A stretch of 64,000 nt of DNA from Trichopria drosophilae (lineage: Eukaryota > Arthropoda > Insecta > Hymenoptera > Diapriidae): contig CM059585.1 in the NCBI GenBank assembly GCA_030407085.1, positions 109,729,501 through 109,793,500 of the forward strand, written 5' to 3'. Within the stretch, counting starts at the first letter, position 1, and each line of letters opens with the position of its first letter. The position numbers and the translations under genes were made by a program. Below are positions 52,460-64,000 of this stretch, in pieces. Under the pieces are notes generated by a model. It had not been told where the DNA came from. It made no database searches and worked only from the letters and a program-made list of their open reading frames with translations.

Positions 52460-54190
52460 GTTTACAAAATGTTGTAATTATGATTGTAAGTGTCTAATTC
52501 TAACTCTTATTTAACTGATTAACAATCGACACCTAACAATAATTACTCAAATTAAGATACACGAAGTACGGTATTTTTGAGAAATGTTTTAAAATGCTGT
52601 TTAAATAAAGTTTTGGATTTTATTTCATGTCAATCAAGGACATTTTGAGTGACGCTTGACAGTGACCTGATCAGTGTTTGATCATTTTTTCAATTGGTTA
52701 TGAACTGGTTACGTTATATTTTTATGAACTATCAAAGAACACATGTCAAGATAGTTCTAGTTTAATCTTCATCAAAACATGATCAGCAATTACTCGCAAT
52801 TGATCAGGGATATGATCCCTGAAATCCATAAATGAAGTAACCTCGATCATGCGACATTTATTAAACCTTACATCTGATGATAGTAGATGCGTATAAAGAA
52901 CGAGTAACTATTAGTATTTTTTAATTACTATATTAGAATTAAAACAAATAAAACCCAAGAATTCGAATTGAAAAAAAAAACAACGAACTACTTTAAGGGG
53001 AAAACTCGTACGATTTTAATATTATAATTACTGAGAAGAAAAAAAAAGATTTAACGAAGAATCGTTAAAATATATGTTTTAATACGTTCAGCAATTCAGC
53101 AATAAATCCAATAAACATGATCAAATTCTCATGATTATTAAATTATATTTTTCTGTAAATTAGCATTTATGTATTTTATATATTTTTATATATTTTTAAG
53201 TACGATTGGCAAACATCGTTGATAAATTTTACGATGATTGAAAGAATTTGCGTTTTGTGGGTCATCGTTATTGACCGACCATTTTGAACTTTTGCAATTT
53301 GAAAGTAGGCTTTCATTTATTAACACTTATTAAATGAAACGATGCTCACATTGCAGAGTAAAAGATTATTGGAATTTTATATGTCTGCCATATTGCATAC
53401 TCCAAAAACAGATATTTGAATGATTCTTGCGATAATAGAGGTCTGAAAAATTCATTTTTTAATATACATTTACAAAAAATTTAAATTCTTAAAACTTTAT
53501 TTATATTATTTCGGTTGTGAGATTAGTTGAATATAAGTACTTTAATGACCTTTTTAAGGTGTCGTACATCTTGAGAAACCTTCAAAAAGCACTTTTTGCT
53601 TTCTAGTTCGGTTTCAAATCATACTGTACATTTGCACCAGGTTTGTCATTTTTTTATCTATAGTAGTTGAGATATAGTAAGACTGTACTTTTACTGTTTC
53701 GATTTAGGGTCCATGACCCCAAGTTGGCCCTTGTTATTTACATGACATCACAGTTCAAAGTGGCTAACAAAAAACGAAATGTGCCAAGCATAATAATTGA
53801 CTATTACCAATAGTTTAAAATACATCATTTTTCATCTTTAACTGCAATCCATAAAAAAATAGACCGTCTTACTGAACAATCAGTTGACTAACTGAACACC
53901 TGCTATAAATGTCATGAGCTAATTAGGTGGTAAACATCTCAGGCAAGTTCAAATCTACAGCTGCAAAGTACGCTGACTTTAGAAAAAGAATCTTCGGTAC
54001 CAACGCGTACGTAAGGTATTTATAGAAATTGTAGGAGATCCAAGCTCACATTATGAAAACATACGTTCTTGTACGCACGTAGTATAAGTAATAGCATTAT
54101 TCGATCAACTAATGACTATAAAATCTAGATTCTTCTATGATGAACCGGCATCTTTAAAATGAATTCCATTTCCTTTTTCCCATCGAAATC
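52460..54190. other. AT-rich, no gene seen
   Basis: Scattered TGATCA sites continue to about 52860, suggesting decayed satellite. Nothing coding. Confidence 0.45.
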
Positions 54191-54224
54191 CTTTCAGAAT
54201 TTCTGTTGTTGAAATTAAAAATGA

Positions 54225-54443
54225 AAACACCCAAAATGGCGGCTACAACCAGAACAAATTGTCGATAATCTTTCACTTAGTTTCAAAATGTTGATACGCA
54301 CTCCGGGAGTAGAACTCGATTTTGCGCCCTGCAGTGAAATATTCGGGGGCAAACTATCTAGCCCCGGGTCCATCGTATTGAAAAATATCGTATGGGTAAA
54401 AGGGCCAATAACGATGGGCAGAAATGTTGATTGCATGACATAA
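54225..54443 (+). CDS. ORF open on both strands, exon-like (weak)
   Basis: After an acceptor-like CCTTTCAG (to 54197) an open frame of 72 codons runs 54225-54440 with stop TAA at 54441. It includes MLIRTPGVELDFAPC and KLSSPGSIVLKN and is balanced in composition, unlike the AT-rich noise nearby. The opposite strand is also open for 73 codons (54436-54215). No family recognised and no ATG at the start; could be an exon, a relic, or chance in a GC-richer patch. Confidence 0.22.
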   Translation, partial: KHPKWRLQPEQIVDNLSLSFKMLIRTPGVELDFAPCSEIFGGKLSSPGSIVLKNIVWVKGPITMGRNVDCMT

Positions 54444-54449
54444 ATACTT

Positions 54450-57400
54450 GAGATTTAAATTATTTGTAAGCAGGTATAATGAAAGAAAAACCTCATACAC
54501 GACTAATAACAACCGTATCTTCGGTTAAATATTCGAGCAAGAGAAAATAAAAATGTGCTGACCGCACGTGGATGGTGCAAACTTCAATATCATTTTACTG
54601 ATCAACTTCATTACCAGATAAAAATAATTCTTGTTGTGGTTATTACTTCGTCACGCTGGCATTGAAAAATAAATTGCCATTAGCTTGAAATTGGCAGCCT
54701 CCGTAAACGATAGGGCATTATTATAATTCTGAATATGCGTATCACAAAATTCCTGACAAGTATAATTTCATTTAATTCTAACTTTGCCCGATGTACGAGA
54801 ATAGAAAAAGATGAAATAACTCTGCAGTTACTGATTGGTAATTCAGGAACATGGCCCGAAGCATGAGAATATTCTATTTTTAAATTTTTAGTCTGTCGAA
54901 AGAACAGCGGATTTCACAAACTCTGAAGAAACGTCCGATCGATTATATCGAGAAAATACTTCCAATTCTTGCATTTTCTAAAAAGTTTTAGAGAACTTCA
55001 AAATCGAGAAACTGAATTTTGTTTTAGTTTTGGCTATTCTTGATTTGTCGAAGTATATATAGTTAAATCGTACATCAATAAGTTGAATTTAAATTGTATA
55101 TATTCTGAAAAAAAAAAACAATCGTAGAAATAAACAATATTTTAAAAAACAGTTAAATTTATTAAAAATGTTAACAAAAAGTGAACGGTGGGTAAAATCG
55201 AACTTTACGCATTCGTTCGTAAAAGTACCTTTTTACCAACTAGTGACATAATGTACTATTATTATATCTTTTTAGAAAAGGGATTATTTGACTATTTTTA
55301 AAAAAAAGAATATAAAAAAACTCACCGTTTGAAGTTGACATTGAAAAAATCAGTGTTTAAAATTTAATTCCGAGCAGTTGAATAAAATCTTAGTCAGGAC
55401 AGTATTCAGAAAGATCTACAAAATGTTGAGCTAACTAATTATTGCTTTGCTATTCGTGTGCATATCAGGAATGATGAGAATGTCAATAATAAACACAAAC
55501 GGTTCAACGACCTCCTCAGTAATCAGGCAACATAGATGTAATCTTTCTCAAATAAAGGACAATAAAAATCATATAAAACATACGACTAACGCGGAATGTT
55601 TTGAAAACTGGTCTGAAAATGATGTTCGACAATTTTAGCAACAACAAATTAATGTGAAGTTGGCATTTTATGAATAAACATTTTGATAAAGTAATATGCA
55701 GACGATTTATAAATGTTTATTATATTATAAATAACAAAAATAAATCTCGGTTGACTATTTAAAAACTTTGATAGCAAACCACAAAATTTATCTGTTAAAT
55801 TAACATGTATTAAATTAAATTAAGTAATGGCCTGATGTCAAATTAATGCAATCGTTCTACGAAACGATATAGACATAAAAATGCTATTGCGTGAAGTTTA
55901 AAAATGAATTATCGACGTATCTTATACCCATTGTCTCGAGATTCGAAACAATGACCGTAGAAAAATCAATTTCAACTATCAGCAAAATTACTTTCTATGT
56001 ATCCCTATATCGTTTGTTCTCGACTATTCACGCATGTACGCAATCAATCGAATACTGTTTACAATGGTGTGTTTAAACCGTTAAAAAATGGGGATTTCTA
56101 ACAAAGAATTAGAAGAATATATTAACCAAATTGTTTAAAAACTACGATAAATATATTAAACGTGGAGACACAAGAAGAAGAGTAAAACCAAGCACGCTTG
56201 TAGCGTAGTTACTCCTTTTACCGCTAGGCACAAATTGAACTATGGTGGCGCTGTTACCATTTCCTTTCGCGCAAGTTCTATAAACAAATTTCACTAGATC
56301 TTAGTTATACAACTAAATTTATCGTTTTTTTAAACTTTCGTTGTATTCGTTAACCGTTTACTTAATTAAAACAAAGTTTTTGTATAAAACCTTTTGAAAG
56401 TATGAAGTTACGCTCCATGAAGAGTTAATTCTCACTCCAAGAAGTTCAGAGAAAACTATTTAGCCTTCATGCACGTGAAATCGGAAGTGCAATAATTCTT
56501 TCGAAATTTGAGAATGTTAAAGTACTCCATGTATACGTACATACGCATTTATTATCAAGTGTGCGTGTATATTCACGGACCGATGCTTGCAGACGTGTGA
56601 ATGTATGCGTGTAACAGTTATGGATCACGTATATGATTCCCCTTATTGAAAATGCGTGGTAGCATTGTGTATATGAAATTGTTAAAACATATTTCGTTAC
56701 AAACGAGGAATATAGGTACTGAACACAAGAAAATTAAGAAATCAGATTCATATACTAATCATTTATTGAAAATTTATATCACACCTGTTAATAACTGCCT
56801 TTAGTTAAGATTTAGAGCAGTAATTATGATTATTTGACTAAAAAATTAAGTATTTTTAAACAATAAAAATAACTAAAAGTAATTAAGAATAATTTATGCA
56901 ATGAAAATTAGTGAATAAATTTTCTCTGATCATTTCTGGATGCAGAGATCCCAATAAAAACTTACAAATCTTGAGAAAAAAATTGAAAGACACTCTAAAT
57001 CTGAATGAACTAAACTAATTAATTATTTTTTTTACTAAAAAGCAATAGAAAAACTATTTATTTTTAATAAAATTCTACTGATCTAAAACTAGAAATTGAA
57101 TAGCTTAGTCGTTTTTGGAATTACTAATAAATTGGTAGTAATATAGATTTAACGTAGGTGCATTTAAAAATTAAAATAAAATAATTAACGGCTAAAATCT
57201 ATCAATTGTATTAAAATGCCATAGTTTGGAAATTTCTAAACATATCAAACACCTTCCGTCTTATATATTTATATCTTAATATTTATAATCTCAACTAGTA
57301 ATGAAATTAACAACGAAAAAAGGAAATAGAAAAAAGAGAAGATAAAAATTATATTCACTAACTATAAAGTTGATACAATTTCGATTTGACAGTTACTTGG

Positions 57401-58990
57401 AATAAACTAGTATATGAATATGATTTGTTAGCATGCAATTATAATAAATCTATACAGAAAAAAATAATTAGTAGAATCTACCTAGAACTTATGTAAAATT
57501 TACCGAAAAAGTTAAGTAACCATTGTGAATAAAAATAATTAAACGAACAATTCTAATCTATGTAAACAAATTCAGAAAATTTTTATATTTAATATAACTG
57601 GTGTCAATGTTCTTGCGAGTGTTGTTATAGAATATCTAGCCTAGTTTTTCGTTAATCTGTGATTAAACGTCATTTAAAAACTTATTACTTAAGGGTTAGA
57701 ATAATATTTATTTATATTCTTCAATAAATTTTGCTTTTAAATGAGACTCGGTAAATTTTACTTAACTAAGTTCGAAAAATTCTACTTATGACTTTTTTCC
57801 GTGTGAAGAAAGAAAAAGGTAATTTAATTAAAGCCGTTAATTTATTTTAATAAATTGGTAGTTTTTAATTATTTATTGGTAACCAAAATTACTTGTGTAT
57901 TGAATTAGAAAGTCATGTAAAATTAATAAATGCAGCGTAAAAACTATGAATTATATTTACCATCGGATTGCATTGAAAATAGAAAACTGACATGTTATAG
58001 AATATAATATTTAAAAAAAAACGGAAGCTTTTAATATATTCAAAAAGAAGACGAACCATTTAGAAAATTACCTGCTGTAGAAGCTATTATTCAAATTGAA
58101 CCCCAATCGATCGTGCTATAGATACAACAGTATAATTACAGTATAAACAGTGAAACGGTTCTGAAAATGGCTGCCGTTTTATTTCAAGCAGAGTTATCTC
58201 GTTGATTGTAATATTTAATTGTCACGAATAAATAATCGACATAAAACTTCCGAAAATCCATTAATTTCATTTTATTTTTTGGCATTCAGCATTTAAACAA
58301 AAACTTTTAAGCCCATCTCGAAATTTTAAATCGTGGATCAAATAACTTAAAAATTTGAGTACCACTGAACTTCGAAGGGTAAAGATAATCAATATTTGCA
58401 TTACTGAATATTTGGGCGTTACCATTACGTACAATCGAGAAATTCGAAAATGCATTTCGCTAAAATTATAAAGCTTCATTTTATTCGCGGTATATTGCAA
58501 TGAATTATTTTCATCCTTTATATCATTTATATTCAGTCATCATTTTATATTTTCAGTGGTTAATATATATTGTATTTAGTATCTTAAACATTTTCTCGGC
58601 AAATATTAGCAATAATGATGGATTTTAATCATAAAAATAATGTAAAAAAAATTTAAACATGAATTTTAAAAAACAATAAATTGGTAACAATAGTTTTTTT
58701 ATTAATTAAAACACTTCTTTGTTAGAAAAAAAATCAAAATTTCGATTTTAAGAATTTGAATAGAATATTTCATTTCACTTGTATGGTAACCAAAGGCAAA
58801 ATTGTCATATCCAGGAACAAATTTGCCAGGACAAATGATTTCAAAACTTCTTTTTGTTCCTTATTGTACTAAATTATTGTATTGAACGAAATAAATATTT
58901 ATTACTGATAACTGTTTATTAATGACCGTATTAAGTTAGTCAATGTCAAGAAAAATGTATAATACACATTTTGTAATCCTCAATTGAATA
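54450..58990. other. AT-rich, no gene seen
   Basis: Only short frames; 56200-56280 is a small GC-richer patch. No repeat structure that I can support. Confidence 0.45.
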
Positions 58991-58996
58991 TATGTA

Positions 58997-59252
58997 CAGG
59001 AAAGTCCCGGTATAATAGTGTCTCGCTATATTTGCGTCCCAGAATATTTTCCTGGTTCCGTCTCGTTATATTTACCTGTCGTCGCTTGCTTTTTTTCCCC
59101 CCACCTTGCGGGATGGGGGACTCAGGAAGGTCCTGCATTGACGTCACGAATATAACGCACCTGATGGGAGTGGGAGAAACGACGCACCCCTTCTTTTGGT
59201 AAATATAAAGAGACGGGAAGGAAGGTGTGTTAAATATACCGGGACTCTTCTG
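58997..59252. mobile_element. CAGTAGAGTCCC MITE, copy 4
   Basis: Ends CAGGAAAGTCCCGGTATAAT and ATACCGGGACTCTTCTG, TA flanks (58995-58996, 59253-59254). The GC-rich centre (CCCACCTTGCGGGATGGGGG) resembles copies 1 and 3. Confidence 0.8.
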
Positions 59253-59254
59253 TA

Positions 59255-60138
59255 TTTGGCATTTTCGGAAAATATTATCATCCTTTAGTTTATCCCATTA
59301 AGTCCAAGAGATACAAATTTGTTAGTGGATTTTCGAGCTGCACTCTCAATAGGAAAATTTAATGATATTGACTTCAAAGTAACGTAGTTTACTACGCATT
59401 GCATTTAAATAACTTCTAAATCCAAAATGACCAAATTTAAATTTTTTTTTGAAAATATAATACAAATTATTCCAGGTTTCCAATTCGGACCACATCTTTT
59501 TTATCGTTTTTCGCATTAAAAGTGAAAGCAGATGTATTCTAGTTTGCTTTTTTGTAATTTTATTGCTTTAGAATGTGAAATAAACAACATTAATAAAATG
59601 TCAATCAATCGGAATCAGATCCAGATTGAACTTTTTGCTTTCGTGAGAGATGACGCTGTAAACATTATAAAATAAATGCTAAATAAGTTATTTTTAAAAA
59701 TATATTAACGGAATTATAAATAAATTACAAATTTCGCGAGGAGAAAATAGGGGGTCCAAATTGGACCATGTCGAATGGGACCAACGCTGATTTCTCATTT
59801 CTCGTTCAGATTAGGCAGAAATAGTAAAGGTAATCACAAAAAGTACAAATACCATCTGACCAGTAGAGTACTAACTACTATCTTTCACTTCGAGTAATTT
59901 GTTATTGTCACTAACAAAAATCTTGAAATTCTAAATGTAAATTTTACGTCGTAGCACTTAAGTCCCTCTGGCGATATAAACGTGATAATTGAAATCTAGC
60001 AAATTAAAATATTAAAAATGCCTTCTTTTAGTCATAATAAAACATTCTTTTAAAATAGGAGAGTTTAATACAGTTTCGTATAACCTGTCAAAAACAAATG
60101 CTGAAAGACGGAGGATTTTACTAGTTATAATATTTCTT
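59255..60138. other. AT-rich, no gene seen
   Basis: A CCCATTAAGTCC sequence near 59296 resembles a terminus of the TTAA-CCC elements but I find no partner end. Confidence 0.4.
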
Positions 60139-60142
60139 TTAA

Positions 60143-61432
60143 CCCTATAACGCCGAGAAGTCCTGAAATTCTACTTCAACTTCTTAAGTATATAAATTGT
60201 ACAAATAATTTTTTGTTTTTTTCTATAACGTATCTAGACGTTTTAGAGGTTGCTCTTCTCGATTATCGAGTTTAGAACATTTAAAAATAAGTCTTTTCAC
60301 TAGATTTTTAATGTTTTTTGTAAAAATATCGTTTTTTTACGACATTTTTCCTCAATGAATCCAAATTTTTTAAAAATTCTGCGCTTGCACCGGCTTCTAA
60401 TGCACGTAATCGGTGGACCCGATAGTTGTACTAAAGAGTTGTGGAGGAAAACAATTTTTTTAAAAACTTGGCGCATCCAAAATGGCGGCCGCAATGATGA
60501 TTTTTTTTTTAAACGTGACAAATTTTTATCTCGGAAACTATAGACTTTAGAGAAACTTTTCTCAGAACAAAAATATCTTAGAATTGGCCAAAGAATACCC
60601 TCAAATTTTGTTAGAATGTTTTGATGCAATTTTTGGTTTTTCAAAAATTCGAAAAAATTTGAGAGTATTCTTTAACTAATTCTAAGTCAAATATGTTCTA
60701 AAAAATTTTACTCCAAAGTCTATAGTTTTGGAGGAAAAAAATTATTAAACTTTTCTAGATTTCAAGACTGATCATTTTTTCTCTTTAAAACTGTAGACTG
60801 TAGAGAAAATTCTCTTGATAGGTACGTATCTAGAAGTTTTCAGGGTCGCTCTTTTTGGTTTTCGAGTTTAGAAAATTTAATAATAAATGTTTCAACTAGA
60901 TTTTTAATGTTTTTGTGTAATAGCATTACCAAAAAAACCAAAAATTGCATCAAAACATTCTAACAAAATTTGAGGGTATTCTTTGGCCAATTCTAAGACA
61001 TTTTTGTTCTGAGAAAAATTTCTCTAAAATCTATAGTTTCCGAGATAAAAATTTGTCACGTTTAAAAAAAAATTGTCATTGCGGCCGCCATTTTGGATAC
61101 GCCAAGTTTAAAAAAAAATTGTTTTCGTCCACAACTCTTTAGTACAACTATCGGTTCCACCGATTACGTGCATTAGAAGCCGGTGGAAGCGTAGAATTTT
61201 TAAAAAATTTGGATTCATTGAGGAAAAATGTCGTAAAAAACGATATTTTTACAAAAAACATTAAAAATCTAGTGAAAAAACTTATTTTTAAACGTTCTAA
61301 ACCCGATAATCGAGAAGAGCGACCTCTTAAACGTCTAGATAGGTTAGTTTAGAAAAAAACAAAAAATTATTTGTACAATTTATATACTTAAGAATTTGAA
61401 GTAGAATTTCAGGACTTCTCGGCGTTAAAGGG
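60143..61432. mobile_element. TTAA-flanked foldback element, 1.29 kb
   Basis: TTAA on both sides (60139-60142, 61433-61436), termini CCCTATAACGCCGAGAAG and CTTCTCGGCGTTAAAGGG. Near-perfect arms to a centre about 60788, including CATCCAAAATGGCGGCCGCA and its mirror GCGGCCGCCATTTTGGAT. The frames 60300-60644 (minus) and 60945-61142 (plus) are the same arm sequence read twice. Confidence 0.85.
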
Positions 61433-61690
61433 TTAAGGGCTATAATACACTTTTTAAAAGCCAAGGGCTATAGTAACTGATAATATACACTTTTCTCAGT
61501 GTATACGTAAAGTAGAGTATAACGGCTCCTGGATACTTTCGATGATTATGATTGCATCGCGAACGCACCTAACGGCAACAACCGGAGTTACAAATTGATA
61601 AACACGCTACAAATTTTTGGCCCATTTGTTTTTGACATTGGCTTTTATATTTTTATTATGGTATATCAGCATTTGTTATTCCTACATTAA

Positions 61691-62301
61691 CCCTTTCCTA
61701 ATATATTAGCCACCGGAACCGAGTTAAAAATTTGAGTTTTTAAAAACAAAAATGCATTTAAGTCTGTTTTTGTTTTAATCCAATGTATGTGGTAGTTGAA
61801 GAAGTGCATAAAATTGCATTTAAGTCAATATTTATTTAACATTATGATTTATAAACAAATCAACAACTAAACATCGTCATTTATATAGAAAAAATGCAGT
61901 CGCTGACCAATATTCAATTGGATCGAGATGAAACTGGGTACTTCAGGGTTTTTGAGGTTGCTGTTCACGAATCAGTATGCAGTTTTGGAAAATTCAAAAT
62001 GGCGGATTCCATATGGTCGACCAAAATGTAAAAATTACCTGATCGAGATTAAACTGGGAACTAGGGGGGGTTTTAGGTCGCTGTTTACGAATCTGTACGC
62101 AGATTTTGAAAATTCAAAATGACGGAGACAATATGGCCGATCAAAAATATAAAAAATTTCCTGATAGGCGACCCTACAAACCTACAAGACCCAATTTCAA
62201 GTGCCTTATTACATTTTAGCTCGACATTTTGAATTTTCCAGAGTATCGAGTATCCAGTTTCGTGAAAAATGGTTCATCAGACAAATGTGTGCCGGAAAGG
62301 A
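61691..62301. mobile_element. TTAA-flanked element with an internal direct repeat
   Basis: TTAA at 61687-61690 and 62302-62305; ends CCCTTTCC and GGAAAGGA. Inside, a unit of about 120 bp is repeated in tandem (61919-62037, 62038-62158): GATCGAGAT-AAACTGGG, GTCGCTGTTTACGAATCTG-like and AAAATTCAAAATGGCGGA-like blocks. The ORF across it just reads the repeat twice. Confidence 0.65.
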
Positions 62302-62309
62302 TTAAGAAA

Positions 62310-64000
62310 TTTCACAGAAAAAAACTTTTTTTTTGGACCCCAACGAAACGAATTTTAATCATCGACAATCAATTAAAAATACGTGTTACAAAATTTCTTA
62401 GATTCTCAACATCCTAAGTTGCTCAGTAAAAATATCACACGTTTTTCATTTTTGTAATATAATTTCAAATCTTTCAATGTATCTGTTGAGGAAAATAAAA
62501 GAACGTGCACAGAATACTGAAAATCGAATATCGCGAACCGGCTCTTTATCTCTGACATTATTTAGCAGCGCAAAAAATGTAAACGGCAACGGTGAAAGTC
62601 CACGCGTCAGGTGCTGTCGAAAAATCTGCCCAGTCAAATACTCGAGGATTTTATATTCGAGAAAACACCAGCTGCCATTAGATAACAAAAGAACCGTGCA
62701 TACAACGTTTCACCCATTTTGAGTAATTACCGAGAATTACACAATTAATCGGGACGTTGCACAATTATCCGCGATAATGATAAACCGACTCGTCTCGAGC
62801 GAACAATTCGGTCGGCGTTTATAAAACTTTTTATCGTTTCCCTCAGATATTATTTATGCACTTGCAGATTCGATAATTAATTTTCCTGATTAAGTACGCG
62901 GTTTACGCTTCGAAGCCCTAGGTCCCGAGGATGGTAAGATACCTAAATACGTATAAATTAACGAAAATGAAACGCCGACAATAACAAAAATAAGTTAACC
63001 CCGAGGAAAATCGTGTTAAGGTCTCTCGTAGAGAGCATTCTGAATTTTTCACTTCAATAATTCAAAACCTGAATAATATAAAATCGATATTTCTGGTTGA
63101 GAGTAACAAATATGTATGTTTAATCTCAGTTTTATGAGCGAAAATTGAGTACGAAATTCGTACCTTCGAAAGAGAAAATATGACAAAAAGTAGCCAGGCA
63201 TTTTTTTAATTGTATTTTTGGTTAATTCGATTACAAAATAGCTAGTTGAGAGATAAAGAAAATCATATAGAATTATAATTTCTTGTTGGTGTACGCAATC
63301 GGAAGAATTCTTATGTATCGAAAGGAAATGCATTTATATAGCGGGCGCGGAAAGCTGTGGCGGCACCACTGCGACAGTCACGATTGCGACTAGCGGCGAC
63401 ATCAAGAACTTTTCGAAAATTTTAGAATGGTTTAAATACGACAATCTTGTCTTTTTATCAAAATATGTCCACTTCGACGTTTAATTTTCATTTTTTAATT
63501 AATATCATCCATTAACTTGAAATATTGTTTATTTGTGTTGCTTTTTAGGTACTTTGAATTTCAGTTGTTTTAAATAATTTTTAACGTCATCGACATAATT
63601 TCATTTTACTAAATTCTTTAACATTAAATTAATTTTTATTTATCAATATAAAATTTTACTGTACTTATAATTTTTGTTATTTACCTCCAAACATTACCGC
63701 ATCCAGCAATTGAATTTATAATAAACATTTTATTAGTTTTCTTGATTCATTTAAATGTGCAGCAATGAATATTCAATCCTATTAACTTCTTATTCCTTTA
63801 CGAAACGAAATTGATTATTGAGCATAAAACATTTTCACGGTTTGTTCCACTTCTTACTAATTAAGGACAGTTGCAATTTATCTCAATAAAATATTGCGAG
63901 TAAACATATTTTTAAAAATTGGCAGAACGTTTATTCGCAATTTTGACATACATTTTCTTGGAATCTTATTAAAATTATTACAGCGCCGTGGTGATATTTA
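62310..64000. other. Unique sequence, no gene seen
   Basis: 62500-63010 is less AT-rich and free of visible repeats, with ATTAATTTTCCTGATTAAG-type homeodomain-like words. 63340-63410 is a short GC-rich patch. No coding exon can be supported. Confidence 0.4.

Noticed and set aside
55432..55638. 63-codon frame with a signal-peptide-like start (LIIALLFVCISG)
   Set aside because: No ATG in frame before the hydrophobic part and no family match; probably chance.
60300..60644. 114-codon minus-strand frame
   Set aside because: It is the arm of the TTAA palindrome; the same sequence is read on the other strand at 60945-61142.

Overview
This is an AT-rich insect genomic window with one recognisable host gene, the 5' half of kismet (kis), the arthropod CHD7/CHD8-type chromatin remodeller, on the minus strand. 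Nine coding exons with consensus splice sites and consistent phase can be joined from the ATG at 15479 down to base 1. They encode about 2,309 residues: a Gln/Pro-rich N-terminus, a Lys/Pro basic block, two chromodomains and the complete two-lobed Snf2 ATPase. The gene continues past the left edge, where the post-ATPase and BRK regions should lie. The look of the N-terminus suggests Hymenoptera, but that is an impression from memory; only 'insect' is firm.

Layout. 1-15,479: kis coding exons. The 2.9-kb intron (1,441-4,314) and the 5.3-kb intron (4,632-9,916) are packed with transposon relics: LINE 3' ends, a TTAA-flanked foldback, a TIR element and a nested set of palindromes at 5,035-9,840. 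15,480-15,586: probable 5'UTR part of the first coding exon, with a splice acceptor at its upstream edge, so at least one upstream non-coding exon is expected. 15.6-35 kb: almost wholly repeats, including LINE fragments, nested TTAA-flanked palindromes (17.2-21.1 kb), a TIR element with a short ORF (21.9-22.9 kb), a 6.1-kb palindrome (24.84-30.95 kb) and a broken LINE hosting two foldbacks (32.2-33.8 kb). 35.3-36.9 kb: a GC/CpG-rich, low-complexity island that is the best candidate for a promoter or first exon, possibly that of kis. 36.9-40 kb: a 163-bp tandem array and three copies of a TA-flanked MITE. 40-64 kb: gene-poor, with a tRNA-like relic, a palindrome centred on a hammerhead-ribozyme-like core (48.36 kb), a 192-bp TGATCA-rich satellite (51.1-52.4 kb), more TTAA-flanked palindromes (48.9, 60.1 and 61.7 kb) and two doubtful exon-like ORFs (41.35 and 54.2 kb).

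The most striking pattern is modular. Several foldback families with different termini (TTAA-CCC..., CACAGC...) share the same interior blocks: GCTGATTACGAATCTGA-like, AAAATGGCGGATCCAATATG-like and TTCTTAGAATTGG-like. Many are near-perfect hairpins. Because nested insertions sit in one arm only, the other arm preserves the empty site and the order of insertion can be read. I see no prokaryotic-type system, CRISPR array or complete second gene.
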